Of a stretch of DNA of 64,000 nt, positions 1 to 9,229 are shown piece after piece; position 1 is the stretch's first letter, and each line of letters opens with the position of its first letter. Both the position numbers and the translations under genes were made by a program. The stretch is taken from contig NZ_NRQY01000002.1 of NCBI RefSeq assembly GCF_003996855.1, forward strand, positions 355,890 to 419,889, in the 5' to 3' direction. The stretch is from Morganella morganii (GTDB lineage Bacteria; Pseudomonadota; Gammaproteobacteria; Enterobacterales; Enterobacteriaceae). The notes beneath the pieces are model-generated. The model was not told the origin of the DNA. It searched no databases and saw only the letters and a list, made by a program, of their open reading frames with translations.

Positions 1-254
1 GCCAGACGGTACAGGTCAAAGTGATAGACAGGGCGCGGTGAGAGCTCGTACGGCTCAACCAGAGTGTAAGTCGGGCTTTTCACATGCCCCGGATGCCCCA
101 GCGCCTGAAGGAAGCCGCGGCTGAAAGTGGTTTTTCCGGCGCCCAGATCGCCGAAAAGATGCAGGACAAATCCGCGCTGGCTCTGCTGTGCCAGTGCACG
201 GCCGAGCGCGACGGTGGCAGCTTCATCTGCCAGCGTAAACAGACGTTCTTTCAT
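1..254 (-). CDS. tsaE: tRNA threonylcarbamoyladenosine biosynthesis ATPase TsaE, partial
   Basis: The reverse strand encodes the N-terminal 84 or so residues of TsaE, cut by the window start. It begins [12 protein letters not shown] and carries the P-loop GDLGAGKTT around residues 36-44, followed by [11 protein letters not shown] and the YHFDLYRL stretch typical of the family. TsaE is the ATPase that works with TsaB and TsaD to make the t6A modification of ANN-decoding tRNAs in the cytoplasm. It is divergent from queG with 193 bases between the starts. In E. coli nnr (yjeF) lies between these two genes; it is absent here. The identification is secure; only the 3' end is missing. Confidence 0.93.
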   Translation of the reverse strand, partial: MKERLFTLADEAATVALGRALAQQSQRGFVLHLFGDLGAGKTTFSRGFLQALGHPGHVKSPTYTLVEPYELSPRPVYHFDLYRL

Positions 255-447
255 TCTCGTTGTCGTCACAGGTTATTTTATTGAAATAATTGAGCGTGTA
301 ATCCGTTAAACATACCACATTCCGGCGATATACCTGTATAACGGCGTGCGAAAAAACGACAATAATGCGCAGTTTTTGTGCCGGACACTCTGTGATAAAC
401 TCCGCACCATTCACCATCACACCTGCAATGTAAGTAAACACTCACTA

Positions 448-1605
448 ATGAGCACTGACTCCGCATTACATCAGCTTGCCGCCCGGATAAAACAATGGGG
501 ACACGAACTCGGCTTTCAGCAGATCGGTATCTGCGATACTGATCTCAGCGCGGAAGAGCCGAAGTTACAGGCGTGGCTGAATGCGGGCTATCAGGGAGAG
601 ATGGACTGGATGGCGCGCCACGGCATGATGCGCGCGCGCCCTCATGAACTGCTTCCGGGCACGCTGCGGGTGATCAGTGTGCGGATAAACTACCTTCCGG
701 CCAAAGCCGCGTTTGCCGCTGTGCTGCAAAACCCGGAACAGGGTTATATCAGCCGTTATGCGCTGGGGCGTGATTATCACAAGCTTCTGCGCCAGCGCCT
801 GAAGCAGCTTGGAGAGCGGATTCAGGCTGAGTGTAATGAACTCGCCCCGGGAAATACCCTCAGTTACCGCCCGTTTGTCGACTCCGCACCGGTACTGGAA
901 CGCCCGCTGGCAGCCAAAGCCGGTCTTGGTTGGGTTGGTAAGCACTCACTTATTTTAAACCGTGAAGCCGGTTCCTGGTTTTTCCTCGGCGAACTGCATA
1001 TCAACCTGCCGCTGCCGGTTGATATGCCTGCTGAAGAGCAGTGCGGCCGCTGTGTCGCCTGCATGACCACCTGCCCGACTCAGGCGATTGTCGCGCCTTA
1101 CACCGTGGATGCGCGGCGCTGCATCTCCTATCTCACCATTGAACTGGAGGGAGCAATCCCCGAAGAGTTCCGCCCGCTGATGGGAAACCGCATTTACGGC
1201 TGTGATGACTGTCAGCTTATCTGTCCGTGGAACCGCTTTTCACAACTGACGGACGAGACGGATTTCTCTCCGCGCAGGCGCCTGCATACACCGGAACTGC
1301 TGGATTTATTCGCCTGGGATGAAGCCACTTTCCTGCGGGTGACAGAAGGCTCGGCTATCCGGCGTATAGGGTATCTGCGCTGGCTGAGAAATATCAGTGT
1401 CGCTCTCGGAAACGCGCCGTATGAAGACAACATTATTATCGCGCTGACAGAAAAAACCGGGCTGGCTGACTGGCTTGATGAGCATATCCGCTGGGCAATT
1501 GCCCGCCAGTATGCCAAAAGAGATGAATCGCGTATCGAAATACAGACTTCACAGCAAAAACGGCTGATTCGCGCCATTTCCAAAGGTTTACCCCGTGATG
1601 CCTGA
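448..1605 (+). CDS. queG: Epoxyqueuosine reductase QueG
   Basis: QueG performs the last step of queuosine synthesis, reducing epoxyqueuosine to queuosine in the tRNA anticodon with cobalamin and two [4Fe-4S] clusters. The 385-residue protein shows Asp145 in RPFVDSAPVLER, matching the family's catalytic Asp, a ferredoxin motif with Cys199, Cys202, Cys205 and Cys209, and further cluster cysteines Cys225, Cys252, Cys255 and Cys259 (CDDCQLICPW). The open frame runs upstream to 346, but the family N-terminus aligns with the ATG at 448 (MSTDSALHQLAARIKQWG). Its neighbours are divergent tsaE and, downstream, the datA-like region and glycine tRNAs, as in E. coli apart from the absent nnr. Confidence 0.96.
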   Translation: MSTDSALHQLAARIKQWGHELGFQQIGICDTDLSAEEPKLQAWLNAGYQGEMDWMARHGMMRARPHELLPGTLRVISVRINYLPAKAAFAAVLQNPEQGYISRYALGRDYHKLLRQRLKQLGERIQAECNELAPGNTLSYRPFVDSAPVLERPLAAKAGLGWVGKHSLILNREAGSWFFLGELHINLPLPVDMPAEEQCGRCVACMTTCPTQAIVAPYTVDARRCISYLTIELEGAIPEEFRPLMGNRIYGCDDCQLICPWNRFSQLTDETDFSPRRRLHTPELLDLFAWDEATFLRVTEGSAIRRIGYLRWLRNISVALGNAPYEDNIIIALTEKTGLADWLDEHIRWAIARQYAKRDESRIEIQTSQQKRLIRAISKGLPRDA

Positions 1606-1628
1606 TCCTGCCTGATAATCCCGTTAAG

Positions 1629-1637
1629 TTATCCACA
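1629..1637 (+). promoter_or_regulatory. DnaA box 1 (TTATCCACA)
   Basis: A perfect high-affinity DnaA box, 23 bases after the queG stop. It is the first of four boxes in the datA-like region. Confidence 0.8.
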
Positions 1638-1648
1638 ATGATCAGTGT

Positions 1649-1657
1649 TGTGAATAA
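1649..1657 (-). promoter_or_regulatory. DnaA box 2 (TTATTCACA on the minus strand)
   Basis: It reads TGTGAATAA on the plus strand and matches the DnaA consensus TTATNCACA. It faces box 1 in inverted orientation with 11 bases between them, a close pair. Confidence 0.72.
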
Positions 1658-1741
1658 TATAAAAAAACCTTGCCTATCAATGTGAAGAAAAAATACAAGA
1701 GAGCCGTCACACAATTCGCATAAATTAAATTAACATATAAA

Positions 1742-1754
1742 TATCAATATATTA
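1742..1754 (+). promoter_or_regulatory. IHF binding-site consensus
   Basis: TATCAATATATTA matches the IHF consensus WATCAANNNNTTR at every fixed position and sits in an AT-rich tract between DnaA boxes 2 and 3. IHF binding inside datA is known to be required for its function in E. coli. Confidence 0.7.
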
Positions 1755-1811
1755 AATATGCCTTCTTTCGATATTTAGCGGAATTTTGTGATTCAGCCGA
1801 CAAAACCGGCC

Positions 1812-1820
1812 TGTGGATAA
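1812..1820 (-). promoter_or_regulatory. DnaA box 3 (TTATCCACA on the minus strand)
   Basis: TGTGGATAA on the plus strand is the exact reverse complement of the strongest DnaA box. Two weaker, one-mismatch sites follow at 1824-1832 and 1855-1863. Confidence 0.8.
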
Positions 1821-1878
1821 CTCTGTGCAGAAAAGTGTGTCAGAACACCCGGGATGTGAACAACATGCCCCGCAGCAC

Positions 1879-1887
1879 TGTGGATAA
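1879..1887 (-). promoter_or_regulatory. DnaA box 4 (TTATCCACA on the minus strand)
   Basis: TGTGGATAA on the plus strand, same orientation as box 3 and 67 bases from it (start to start). Confidence 0.8.
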
Positions 1888-2302
1888 AAAATGACATCCG
1901 GACAAAAAAATTGCCCCGGTTTGGCTTAATCACCCCATGAAAGATGATGAAAAGCAGAAACTGATATAAAGATAGTCCGGAAGATGCCGGTGGTAATCTT
2001 TTACTGCCTGAATAATCACCGCTGGTGATCGTTCATCTGCCCTTTGTCAGAGAGGGCGCAAATTCTATTTCACCACGCCGGGATTAGCAAGACTTTTCCC
2101 CGTACTTACGAAAAAAAACGAACTAACAGATTAAATTATCAGCAAAAATTCAGTATGTCCGGTTTCATGCTGCCTATACCTTGATTGATGCTTATTTGCA
2201 CCACACAACAATTTTCCCGGGATAACCGGCAACATAAAACAACAAGAGGAATATTCAGAATAATAATACTTCAGGGGGAGATAATAAAAGAAATGAAGAA
2301 AT

Positions 2303-2378
<76 letters not shown>

Positions 2379-2412
2379 GTCGCAACCGGTATATACCTGA
2401 CAATCTGAAAAT

Positions 2413-2488
<76 letters not shown>

Positions 2489-2524
2489 ATCACAACCGGT
2501 ATATTACCTGACAATCTGCAAAAT

Positions 2525-2600
<76 letters not shown>

Positions 2601-2660
2601 ATATTTTGCAATTTGCCCGCACCGGTTTCGATTGAAAATCTCTCTCGGTACGGGGAGCGC

Positions 2661-2688
2661 ATTATACGAAAAATTCATTTTCTGGCAA
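2661..2688 (-). promoter_or_regulatory. Promoter of the glycine tRNA operon
   Basis: On the minus strand TTGCCA and TATAAT are separated by 16 bases, followed by a GC-rich discriminator (GCGCTCCCCG). Such discriminators are usual at stable-RNA promoters under stringent control. Position and direction fit the three tRNAs. Confidence 0.75.
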
Positions 2689-2815
2689 GCCCTCCGGCAC
2701 GAAAAAATGAATTTTTTTGTTCAAACGCCGATAAAACCGGCAAATCTGCTATAAAATACACAACCCGCATTAATATTAACCGATTCACGGCTGAAAGTCA
2801 TATACTCTGTTTTTA

Positions 2816-3361
2816 TCACAGACGAATAAACGTTTCGCGGTAGTAAGCCAGTTCGGCAACCGACTCGCGGATATCGTCCAGCGCCTGATGCGTATTTTTC
2901 TTGGTGAAACCGTCCAGCACGTCCGGTTTCCAGCGGCGGGCCAGTTCTTTCAGGGTGCTGACATCCAGGTAGCGGTAATGGAAGTATTGCTCCAGAGCAG
3001 GCATATAACGGAACAGGAAACGGCGATCCTGGCCGACACTGTTCCCGCAGATAGGGGAAGCCCCCTGCGGTACCCACTGCTCCAGAAACGCGATAGTGGC
3101 CTGCTCTGCCTGTGCATCAGAATATGTGCTGGCGCGGACGCGCTCAATCAACCCGCTGGCACTGTGTGTGCGGACATTCCAGTCATCCATCAGGCCTAAT
3201 TGTTCATCAGACTGATGTACCGCCAGAACCGGGCCTTCGGCCAGAATGTTCAGGTTTGCGTCTGTCACAATGGTGGCGATTTCGATAATCCGGTCACGTT
3301 CCGGGTCAAGTCCGGTCATTTCCAGATCAATCCAGATAAGGTTCTGTTCACTTTTTGCCAT
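2816..3361 (-). CDS. orn: Oligoribonuclease
   Basis: Orn is the 3'-5' exoribonuclease that degrades the last di- to pentanucleotides (nanoRNA) and pGpG in the cytoplasm. The 181 residues equal the E. coli length. DEDD exonuclease motifs are visible: [10 protein letters not shown] near the N-terminus, DDWNVRTH and [10 protein letters not shown] in the middle, and [10 protein letters not shown] near the C-terminus. The start is the ATG at 3361 ([18 protein letters not shown]); the frame is open to 3406 but the extra 15 residues do not fit the family. It is divergent from rsgA with 164 bases between them, as in E. coli. Confidence 0.97.
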   Translation of the reverse strand: MAKSEQNLIWIDLEMTGLDPERDRIIEIATIVTDANLNILAEGPVLAVHQSDEQLGLMDDWNVRTHSASGLIERVRASTYSDAQAEQATIAFLEQWVPQGASPICGNSVGQDRRFLFRYMPALEQYFHYRYLDVSTLKELARRWKPDVLDGFTKKNTHQALDDIRESVAELAYYRETFIRL

Positions 3362-3525
3362 GTTGTATCCTATAGTTACCTGAGCATCCGCCTGTTTTTT
3401 ATTCACACGGATTGAATGATGACGGGTAAAATGAATGGTGTATCATAGCGCGTAATCAGCCCTGCTGCGAGTCACCCCGGCGGGCACTTTCTTCTTTACG
3501 TGGTATCAAAACAGACGAGGTTTCG

Positions 3526-4575
3526 TTGGCTAAACAAAAACTTTCCAAAGGTCAGGTACGGCGTGTTCAGGCAAACCAGCAGCGCAAACTGCGCAGAGAG
3601 AACCGGCCGGAGCCTGAGGACAGCCTGTTCGGTGAGGCTCAGGAAGGACAGGTAATCAGCCGCTTCGGGCAGCATGCGGATATTGAAGCTGCGGACGGCT
3701 CTGTACAGCGCTGTAACCTGCGCCGCACTATCAAGTCACTGGTCACCGGTGACCGCGTGGTCTGGCGTGCCGCATTGCAGAATAACGAGGAAGGCCGTGT
3801 AAACGGGATTGTTGAGGCGGTACATGAACGCGAGTCAGTCCTGACCCGCCCGGATTTTTATGACGGCCTCAAACCGATCGCTGCCAATATCAACCAGATC
3901 GTGATTGTTTCCGCGATTTTACCGGAATTATCACTCAATATTATTGATCGCTATCTGGTCGCCTGCGAAACACTGGGTGTGGAGCCGCTGATTGTTCTCA
4001 ATAAAATTGACCTGCTGAATGACGAAAGCCGCGACCAGGTCAATGATTTAATGAATATCTATCGTAATATCGGATACCGTGTGCTGGAAGTGTCCGGCCA
4101 CACCAACGAGGGGATTGATGCACTGACGGCAGCACTTGCCGGACGGATTTCCATATTTGCCGGACAATCCGGTGTCGGAAAATCAAGCCTGCTCAATACA
4201 TTACTGCCGGAAAACGCAGATATCCTGGTAAATAATGTTTCTGATGTTTCCGGGCTGGGTCAGCACACCACCACCGCCTCACGGCTGTATCATTTCCCGC
4301 ACGGCGGGGATGTGATCGACTCGCCGGGGGTACGTGAATTCGGGTTATGGCACCTGACACCGGAGCAGGTTACTCAGGGATTTACAGAGTTCCGCGATTA
4401 TCTCGGCGGCTGTAAATTCCGTGACTGTAAACACGGGGACGACCCGAGCTGTGCACTGCGCGACGCTGTGGAAAACGGCAAAATACGCGCGGAACGCTTT
4501 GAAAATTATCACAGCATTCTGGAAAGTATGGCGCAAGTCAAACCACGCCGTAATTTTACGGCCGGTGAAGACTGA
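3526..4575 (+). CDS. rsgA: Ribosome small-subunit maturation GTPase RsgA
   Basis: RsgA is a circularly permuted GTPase that acts late in 30S subunit assembly. The 349-residue protein has a basic N-terminal tail, an OB fold around residues 40-100, then permuted G motifs: LNKIDLL (G4) near 160, [10 protein letters not shown] (G1) near 215 and DSPGV (G3) near 265. It ends with a zinc-binding set, C-x5-C-x-H-x5-C ([14 protein letters not shown]). The start is a TTG at 3526, with ACGAGG 6-11 bases upstream. It is followed by psd in the same direction, as in E. coli. Confidence 0.97.
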   Translation: MAKQKLSKGQVRRVQANQQRKLRRENRPEPEDSLFGEAQEGQVISRFGQHADIEAADGSVQRCNLRRTIKSLVTGDRVVWRAALQNNEEGRVNGIVEAVHERESVLTRPDFYDGLKPIAANINQIVIVSAILPELSLNIIDRYLVACETLGVEPLIVLNKIDLLNDESRDQVNDLMNIYRNIGYRVLEVSGHTNEGIDALTAALAGRISIFAGQSGVGKSSLLNTLLPENADILVNNVSDVSGLGQHTTTASRLYHFPHGGDVIDSPGVREFGLWHLTPEQVTQGFTEFRDYLGGCKFRDCKHGDDPSCALRDAVENGKIRAERFENYHSILESMAQVKPRRNFTAGED

Positions 4576-4664
4576 CAAGCGCAATAAGCACAGGTACAAT
4601 AGCCCCCTTTTGTTCAGAATTCGCCGGAAAAACCGGCAGATAACAAACAATACCAGAGGTCGAT

Positions 4665-5597
4665 GTGCTGGATACTCTTAAAATAAAATTACAATATTTG
4701 CTGCCTAAACAGTGCCTTACTCAGCTGGCAGGCCGCTTTGCCAACAAAAAACTTGGCTGGCTGACACAGCTGGCGATCAAAGCATTCGCCAAAGCTTACA
4801 AAGTGGATATGCAGGAAGCGAAAGAGAGCGGGTTTATCGCTTACAGTACCTTCAATGAGTTTTTTATCCGCGCGCTGAAAGAGGAAGTCCGCCCGATCGT
4901 GCAGGGCCGTGAAACCCTGGCGCTGCCGGCTGACGGCACCATCAGTCAGCTGGGGCTTATCCGTGACGACCAGATTTTACAGGCCAAAGGGCATAACTAC
5001 ACTCTGGAAGCCCTGCTCGCCGGAAACTGGCAGCTGGCTGATCTATTCCGCAACGGACAGTTTGTCACCACTTACTTATCTCCGCGTGATTATCACCGCG
5101 TACATATGCCGTGTGATGGTCATCTGCGCGAAATGATCTATGTCCCGGGCGACCTGTTCTCCGTCAACCCGCTGACCGCTGCCAATGTACCGAACCTGTT
5201 TGCCCGTAACGAGCGTCTTATCTGTGTGTTTGACACTGATTTCGGCCCGATGGTGCAGATTCTGGTGGGCGCCACCATTGTCGGCAGTATGGAAACCGTC
5301 TGGTGCGGTATGGTCACGCCGCCGCGTGAAGGGATTGTCCGCCGCTGGACTTACCCGGCGCACGACAGTGTCTGTGCGGTAAACCTGAAAAAAGGCGAAG
5401 AAATGGGGCGCTTTAAGCTCGGCTCCACTGTTATCAATCTGTTCCCTGCCGATACTGTTGCACTGAACAGTGCGCTGGCAAACGGTGTTTCCACCCGTAT
5501 GGGGGAACTGCTGGCCACCCGTATCACGGCAGGTGATGACTCTCACGCAGAAGAAAGCCCTGCATACCCGTCACAACCTGACGCCGCTGCTCCCTGA
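4665..5597 (+). CDS. psd: Phosphatidylserine decarboxylase proenzyme
   Basis: Psd converts phosphatidylserine to phosphatidylethanolamine at the inner membrane. The 310-residue proenzyme self-cleaves at LGST to generate a pyruvoyl group. Asp90 (LPAD), His147 (YHRVH) and Ser254 (LGST 252-255) match the known catalytic triad exactly. The start is the GTG at 4665, with AGAGG upstream; an ATG at 4663 is out of frame. The C-terminal tail after about residue 290 is short and not conserved. mscM follows after 16 bases, so the two are probably cotranscribed. Confidence 0.97.
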   Translation: MLDTLKIKLQYLLPKQCLTQLAGRFANKKLGWLTQLAIKAFAKAYKVDMQEAKESGFIAYSTFNEFFIRALKEEVRPIVQGRETLALPADGTISQLGLIRDDQILQAKGHNYTLEALLAGNWQLADLFRNGQFVTTYLSPRDYHRVHMPCDGHLREMIYVPGDLFSVNPLTAANVPNLFARNERLICVFDTDFGPMVQILVGATIVGSMETVWCGMVTPPREGIVRRWTYPAHDSVCAVNLKKGEEMGRFKLGSTVINLFPADTVALNSALANGVSTRMGELLATRITAGDDSHAEESPAYPSQPDAAAP

Positions 5598-5613
5598 CTG
5601 AGGACTCTCCCCT

Positions 5614-8600
5614 GTGCGCCTGATTATCTCATTTTTACTGGCGGTTTTTCTTTTCTCTCCGCTGACAGCGGCATATGCGGCACCGGACATTAACGAACCG
5701 CAGATCCGCCAGGAACTGAAGCGGATAGAGAGCAGTAAAGATCCGAAAGATATTGAGATGGCTCAGGCGTTACAGGCGACTCTGAACTGGCTGACAGACA
5801 GCAAAGCCGCTGATGAGCGGGCACAGAGCTATCAGGACACCATTGATAACTTCCCGAAGCTGGTCAGGGCATTACGCCAGCAGTTGCTGGAAGAGAGTGA
5901 TTCCCCGGCCAAAATTCTGACCACCCGCCCTATCAGCGATCTCGAACAGCAGGTTATCCGGCTCAGCGGACAGTTACTGGAGCAGGGACGGCTGTTACAG
6001 CAGGAACAGGATAAAAACCGCGAAATCAGCGACTCCCTGACTCTCCTGCCTCAGCAGCAGTCCGAAGCCCGCCGTCTGCTTAATGAAGCCACGTCCCGCC
6101 AGCAGGGACTCACAACCCCGCTGACGCCGCTTGCTGAAGCCCAGGCCACGCTGGCCGCGGCAGAAGTACAGGCACGCAAGGCGACGGTCAATGAGCTGGA
6201 GCTGGCACAGCTTTCTGCCAATAACCGCCAGGAACTGACCCGCATCCGCCTTGAATTGCTGCGTAAACGCTATCAGCGGCTGGATCTCGAACTTCAGCAA
6301 CTGCGCAGTGTACTGAACGGTAAACGCCAGCAGAAAGCCGAACTGGCGCTGGAACGCACTGAACTGCTGGCTGAACAGGCCGGTGATTTACCACCGTTCC
6401 TGAAAGAGCAGGTTGATATCAACCGCGAATTGTCACAGGTGCTGAATGATCAGGCTGTGCACATGAGTGATATCGGGGAGATGCAGCGCCAGGCAGCAAC
6501 TGATATCCAGAAAGCACGCCAGGTACTCGGTACCATTCAGGAGCAGGCTCAGTGGCTGAACGGCTCAACCGCGCTGGGAGAAGCCCTGCGGGCACAGCTC
6601 AGCCGTCTGCCGGATATGCCGAAACCGCAGCAGCTGGATAAAGAGATTACCGACCTGCGTGTTGAGCGCCTGAAATATGAAAATATGCTCGACGCCCTGT
6701 CCGGTGATAATAATGAACCGGATTCCCCGCAGACCGCTTTGCTTGCGGCAGATCAGGCCACGCTGTATCAGCAGCTGATTGAGAACCGCAAAGAACTGCT
6801 CGGCTCCCTGCTCCCCGGTTACGACACAGAAATTCTGGAGCTGACCAAACTCAAGGTCACCACCAGTCAGCTCAGTGATGTGCTGATTGAGGTCCGCGAT
6901 GATACACACCGCTATCTGTTCTGGGTGGCGGATGCCACACCGGTTTACCTCAATTACCCGATTGAAGTGCTGACCAGCCTGACCAAACTGCTGTCTCTGG
7001 ATACCCTGGCACAGCTCGGTGGTGCGTTCAAAACGATGTTCTCGTGGCAGAACAAAGAAATTTCGCTCTATATTATCGGCACCCTGCTGCTGGCTATTTT
7101 CGGACTGAATTACCGCCGCCACTATCAGGCATTTCTGGACAGAACCAGCCAGCGTATCGGTAAAGTGACACAGGATCGCTTCTCCATCACGTTGCGCACC
7201 CTGTTCTGGTCTGTGCTTGTCTCTCTGCCGCTGCCGGTGCTGTGGTCGGCTATCGGCTACGGATTACAGAATGCCTGGCAGTATCCGATGGCAAAAGCAA
7301 TCGGCGACGGTGTCAGCGCCACCACGCCGGTACTGTGGCTGTTTATGTTCTGTGCGACATTTGCCCGTCCGAACGGGCTGTTTACCGCACAGTTCCGCTG
7401 GCCGGAAGCCCGTGTCAAACGGGCGATGCGCTTCTATCAGCTTTCTATTTTTGTCATTGTGCCGCTGATGATGGCAATGACCACCTTCGAATACTTCAAT
7501 GACCGGGAATTCGCCCCGACACTCGGCCGCCTCTGCTTCCTGCTGCTGTGTGCCGCGCTGTTTATCATCACCAGCAGCCTGCGCCGTGCGGGGGTTCCGC
7601 TTTATCTTGATCGTCACGGCAGCGGTGACAATGCGGTCAGCAAAGGAATGTGGTGGCTGCTCCTGCTGGCCCCGGTTGTGGCGGCAATTGCGGCACTGCT
7701 CGGCTATCTCGCGACCTCACAGGCGCTGCTCGGCCGCCTGGAAACCTCGGTCGCCATCTGGTTTATGCATCTGGTGGTCTATAACATAATCACCCGCTGG
7801 ATGCTGATCCAGCGCCGCCGGATCGCCTTTGAACGCGCCAAACAGCGACGTGCTGAAATCCTGGCACAGCGGGCAAAAAGTGATGACGACAGCAGCGTGA
7901 ACAGCAATGCCAACAGTGCTGAAGGCGTGATTGATATTGAAGAGCAGGTCATTGACCTCGACACTATCAGTGCGCAGTCTGTCGGGCTGGTCCGCTCGAT
8001 TCTGACGATGATTGCCCTGGTATCCTGTATTTTGCTCTGGTCAGAACTGCATACCGCGTTCTCCTTCCTGGAAAATATCAGGCTGTGGGATGTCAGCAGC
8101 AGTATCAACGGCGTCGATACCCTCCAGCCCATCACGCTCGGCTCTGTCTTTGTCGCCATTCTGGTGATTATCATCACCACTCAGCTGGTGCGTAACCTCC
8201 CCGCGCTGCTGGAACTGGCACTGTTACAGCACCTGGATCTGACACCGGGTACCGGGTATGCCATCACCACTCTGACCAAGTACGCGATAACGCTGGTCGG
8301 GGGGATTGTCGGGTTCTCACTAATCGGTATTGAATGGTCGAAAATGCAGTGGTTTGTCACCGCGATGGGCGTCGGGCTGGGCTTTGGTTTACAGGAGATC
8401 TTCGCCAACATTGTTTCCGGTCTGATGATCCTGTTTGAAAAACCGATCCGTATCGGCGATACCGTGACTATCCGTGATCTGACCGGCAGCATCACACGTA
8501 TCAACACCCGGGCCACCACGCTGACAGACTGGGACCGCAAAGAGATTATCGTCCCGAACAAAGCCTTTATCACCGAGCAGTTTATTAACTGGTCGCTCTC

Positions 8601-8976
8601 GGATACCGTCACCCGTATCGTTCTGACGATCCCGGTACCGGCGGAAGCCAATCCGGAGCAGGTCACCATCCTGCTGCTGATGGCCGCACAAGACTCGGCG
8701 ATGATTCTGGACACACCAAATCCGGAAGCGTACCTGGTTGATTTGCAACAGGGTATTCAGATATTCGAACTGCGTGCTTACGCAGCTGAAATGGGACACC
8801 GCCTGCCGGCGCGTCATGAAATTCATCAGAATATCCTGCGCAGCTTCGCGGAAAACAACATTATCCTGCCGTTCCCGCCGTTTGAGGCGCGTGTGGATAT
8901 GGTGGGTAATATCCTGCGCAGCGGCACCAAAAACCTGTCGGGCCGTAACCCGATGCGGAAATCAGGCGGGTTGTGA
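5614..8976 (+). CDS. mscM: Miniconductance mechanosensitive channel MscM (YjeP/MscK family)
   Basis: A very large MscS-superfamily inner-membrane channel (1120 residues, E. coli about 1107). It has a signal peptide (residues 1-22, ending AAYAA), a long Gln/Leu/Glu-rich periplasmic coiled-coil region to about residue 480, a block of transmembrane segments (about 480-900), and a C-terminal MscS core. In the core the pore helix GVGLGFGLQEIFANIVSG precedes the beta domain GDTVTIRDLTGSITRINTRA. It opens under membrane tension to protect against hypo-osmotic shock. The start is a GTG at 5614 with GAGGAC upstream. It follows psd closely and is the last gene of the first synteny block. Confidence 0.95.
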   Translation: MRLIISFLLAVFLFSPLTAAYAAPDINEPQIRQELKRIESSKDPKDIEMAQALQATLNWLTDSKAADERAQSYQDTIDNFPKLVRALRQQLLEESDSPAKILTTRPISDLEQQVIRLSGQLLEQGRLLQQEQDKNREISDSLTLLPQQQSEARRLLNEATSRQQGLTTPLTPLAEAQATLAAAEVQARKATVNELELAQLSANNRQELTRIRLELLRKRYQRLDLELQQLRSVLNGKRQQKAELALERTELLAEQAGDLPPFLKEQVDINRELSQVLNDQAVHMSDIGEMQRQAATDIQKARQVLGTIQEQAQWLNGSTALGEALRAQLSRLPDMPKPQQLDKEITDLRVERLKYENMLDALSGDNNEPDSPQTALLAADQATLYQQLIENRKELLGSLLPGYDTEILELTKLKVTTSQLSDVLIEVRDDTHRYLFWVADATPVYLNYPIEVLTSLTKLLSLDTLAQLGGAFKTMFSWQNKEISLYIIGTLLLAIFGLNYRRHYQAFLDRTSQRIGKVTQDRFSITLRTLFWSVLVSLPLPVLWSAIGYGLQNAWQYPMAKAIGDGVSATTPVLWLFMFCATFARPNGLFTAQFRWPEARVKRAMRFYQLSIFVIVPLMMAMTTFEYFNDREFAPTLGRLCFLLLCAALFIITSSLRRAGVPLYLDRHGSGDNAVSKGMWWLLLLAPVVAAIAALLGYLATSQALLGRLETSVAIWFMHLVVYNIITRWMLIQRRRIAFERAKQRRAEILAQRAKSDDDSSVNSNANSAEGVIDIEEQVIDLDTISAQSVGLVRSILTMIALVSCILLWSELHTAFSFLENIRLWDVSSSINGVDTLQPITLGSVFVAILVIIITTQLVRNLPALLELALLQHLDLTPGTGYAITTLTKYAITLVGGIVGFSLIGIEWSKMQWFVTAMGVGLGFGLQEIFANIVSGLMILFEKPIRIGDTVTIRDLTGSITRINTRATTLTDWDRKEIIVPNKAFITEQFINWSLSDTVTRIVLTIPVPAEANPEQVTILLLMAAQDSAMILDTPNPEAYLVDLQQGIQIFELRAYAAEMGHRLPARHEIHQNILRSFAENNIILPFPPFEARVDMVGNILRSGTKNLSGRNPMRKSGGL

Positions 8977-9175
8977 TAACCGGTAAAGCCAGATAATAAA
9001 ATTTAAGATATACTGCTGACAGCGATTCTTCATCTTAAAATAGATTATCTGGCAACCATTTTAAATAAAATGAAGACATTCTGACTTCACACGAAACAGC
9101 AATGGCCATGGCTAATTTATTTAATGGTAAAGATGCAGATTATTAGTGCTACCGATCATTGCAATCTGAAATAAA

Positions 9176-9208
9176 TAAACCGCCGGAATAATAACATCCG
9201 ACGGCTTT
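9176..9208 (-). terminator. Intrinsic terminator after yigL
   Basis: Arms 9179-9187 and 9197-9205 form a 9-bp stem with two G-U pairs. On the minus strand it is followed by TTTATT, 25 bases past the yigL stop; the plus strand has only a short TTTC, so it may also slow mscM transcripts. Confidence 0.6.
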
Positions 9209-9229
9209 CTGTGTATCCGAATATACGAT

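Larger units (their letters stand above)
1606..2302. other. datA: Non-coding region between queG and the tRNA-Gly genes, datA-like in its left half
   Basis: This stretch of about 700 bases has no convincing reading frame. The left half (1629-1887) holds four consensus DnaA boxes and a perfect IHF consensus, in the position occupied in E. coli by datA, the locus that promotes DnaA-ATP hydrolysis with IHF. The interval 1680-1790 is strikingly AT-rich. From 1888 to 2302 I see only a short dyad (ATCACC at 2015-2020 against GGTGAT at 2024-2029), a weak GCCCT/AGGGC stem near 2039-2057 and an AT-rich stretch. No clear U-tailed terminator for the tRNA operon is visible. The name datA rests on position and motifs, not on an alignment. 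Confidence 0.7.

Noticed and set aside
346..447. Upstream extension of queG
   Set aside because: The 34 extra codons overlap the tsaE-queG promoter region and have no similarity to QueG.
1681..1689. Fifth DnaA box (TTCTTCACA, minus strand), and similar sites at 1824-1832 and 1855-1863
   Set aside because: Each has one mismatch at a conserved position. They may be weak sites, but I do not count them as boxes.
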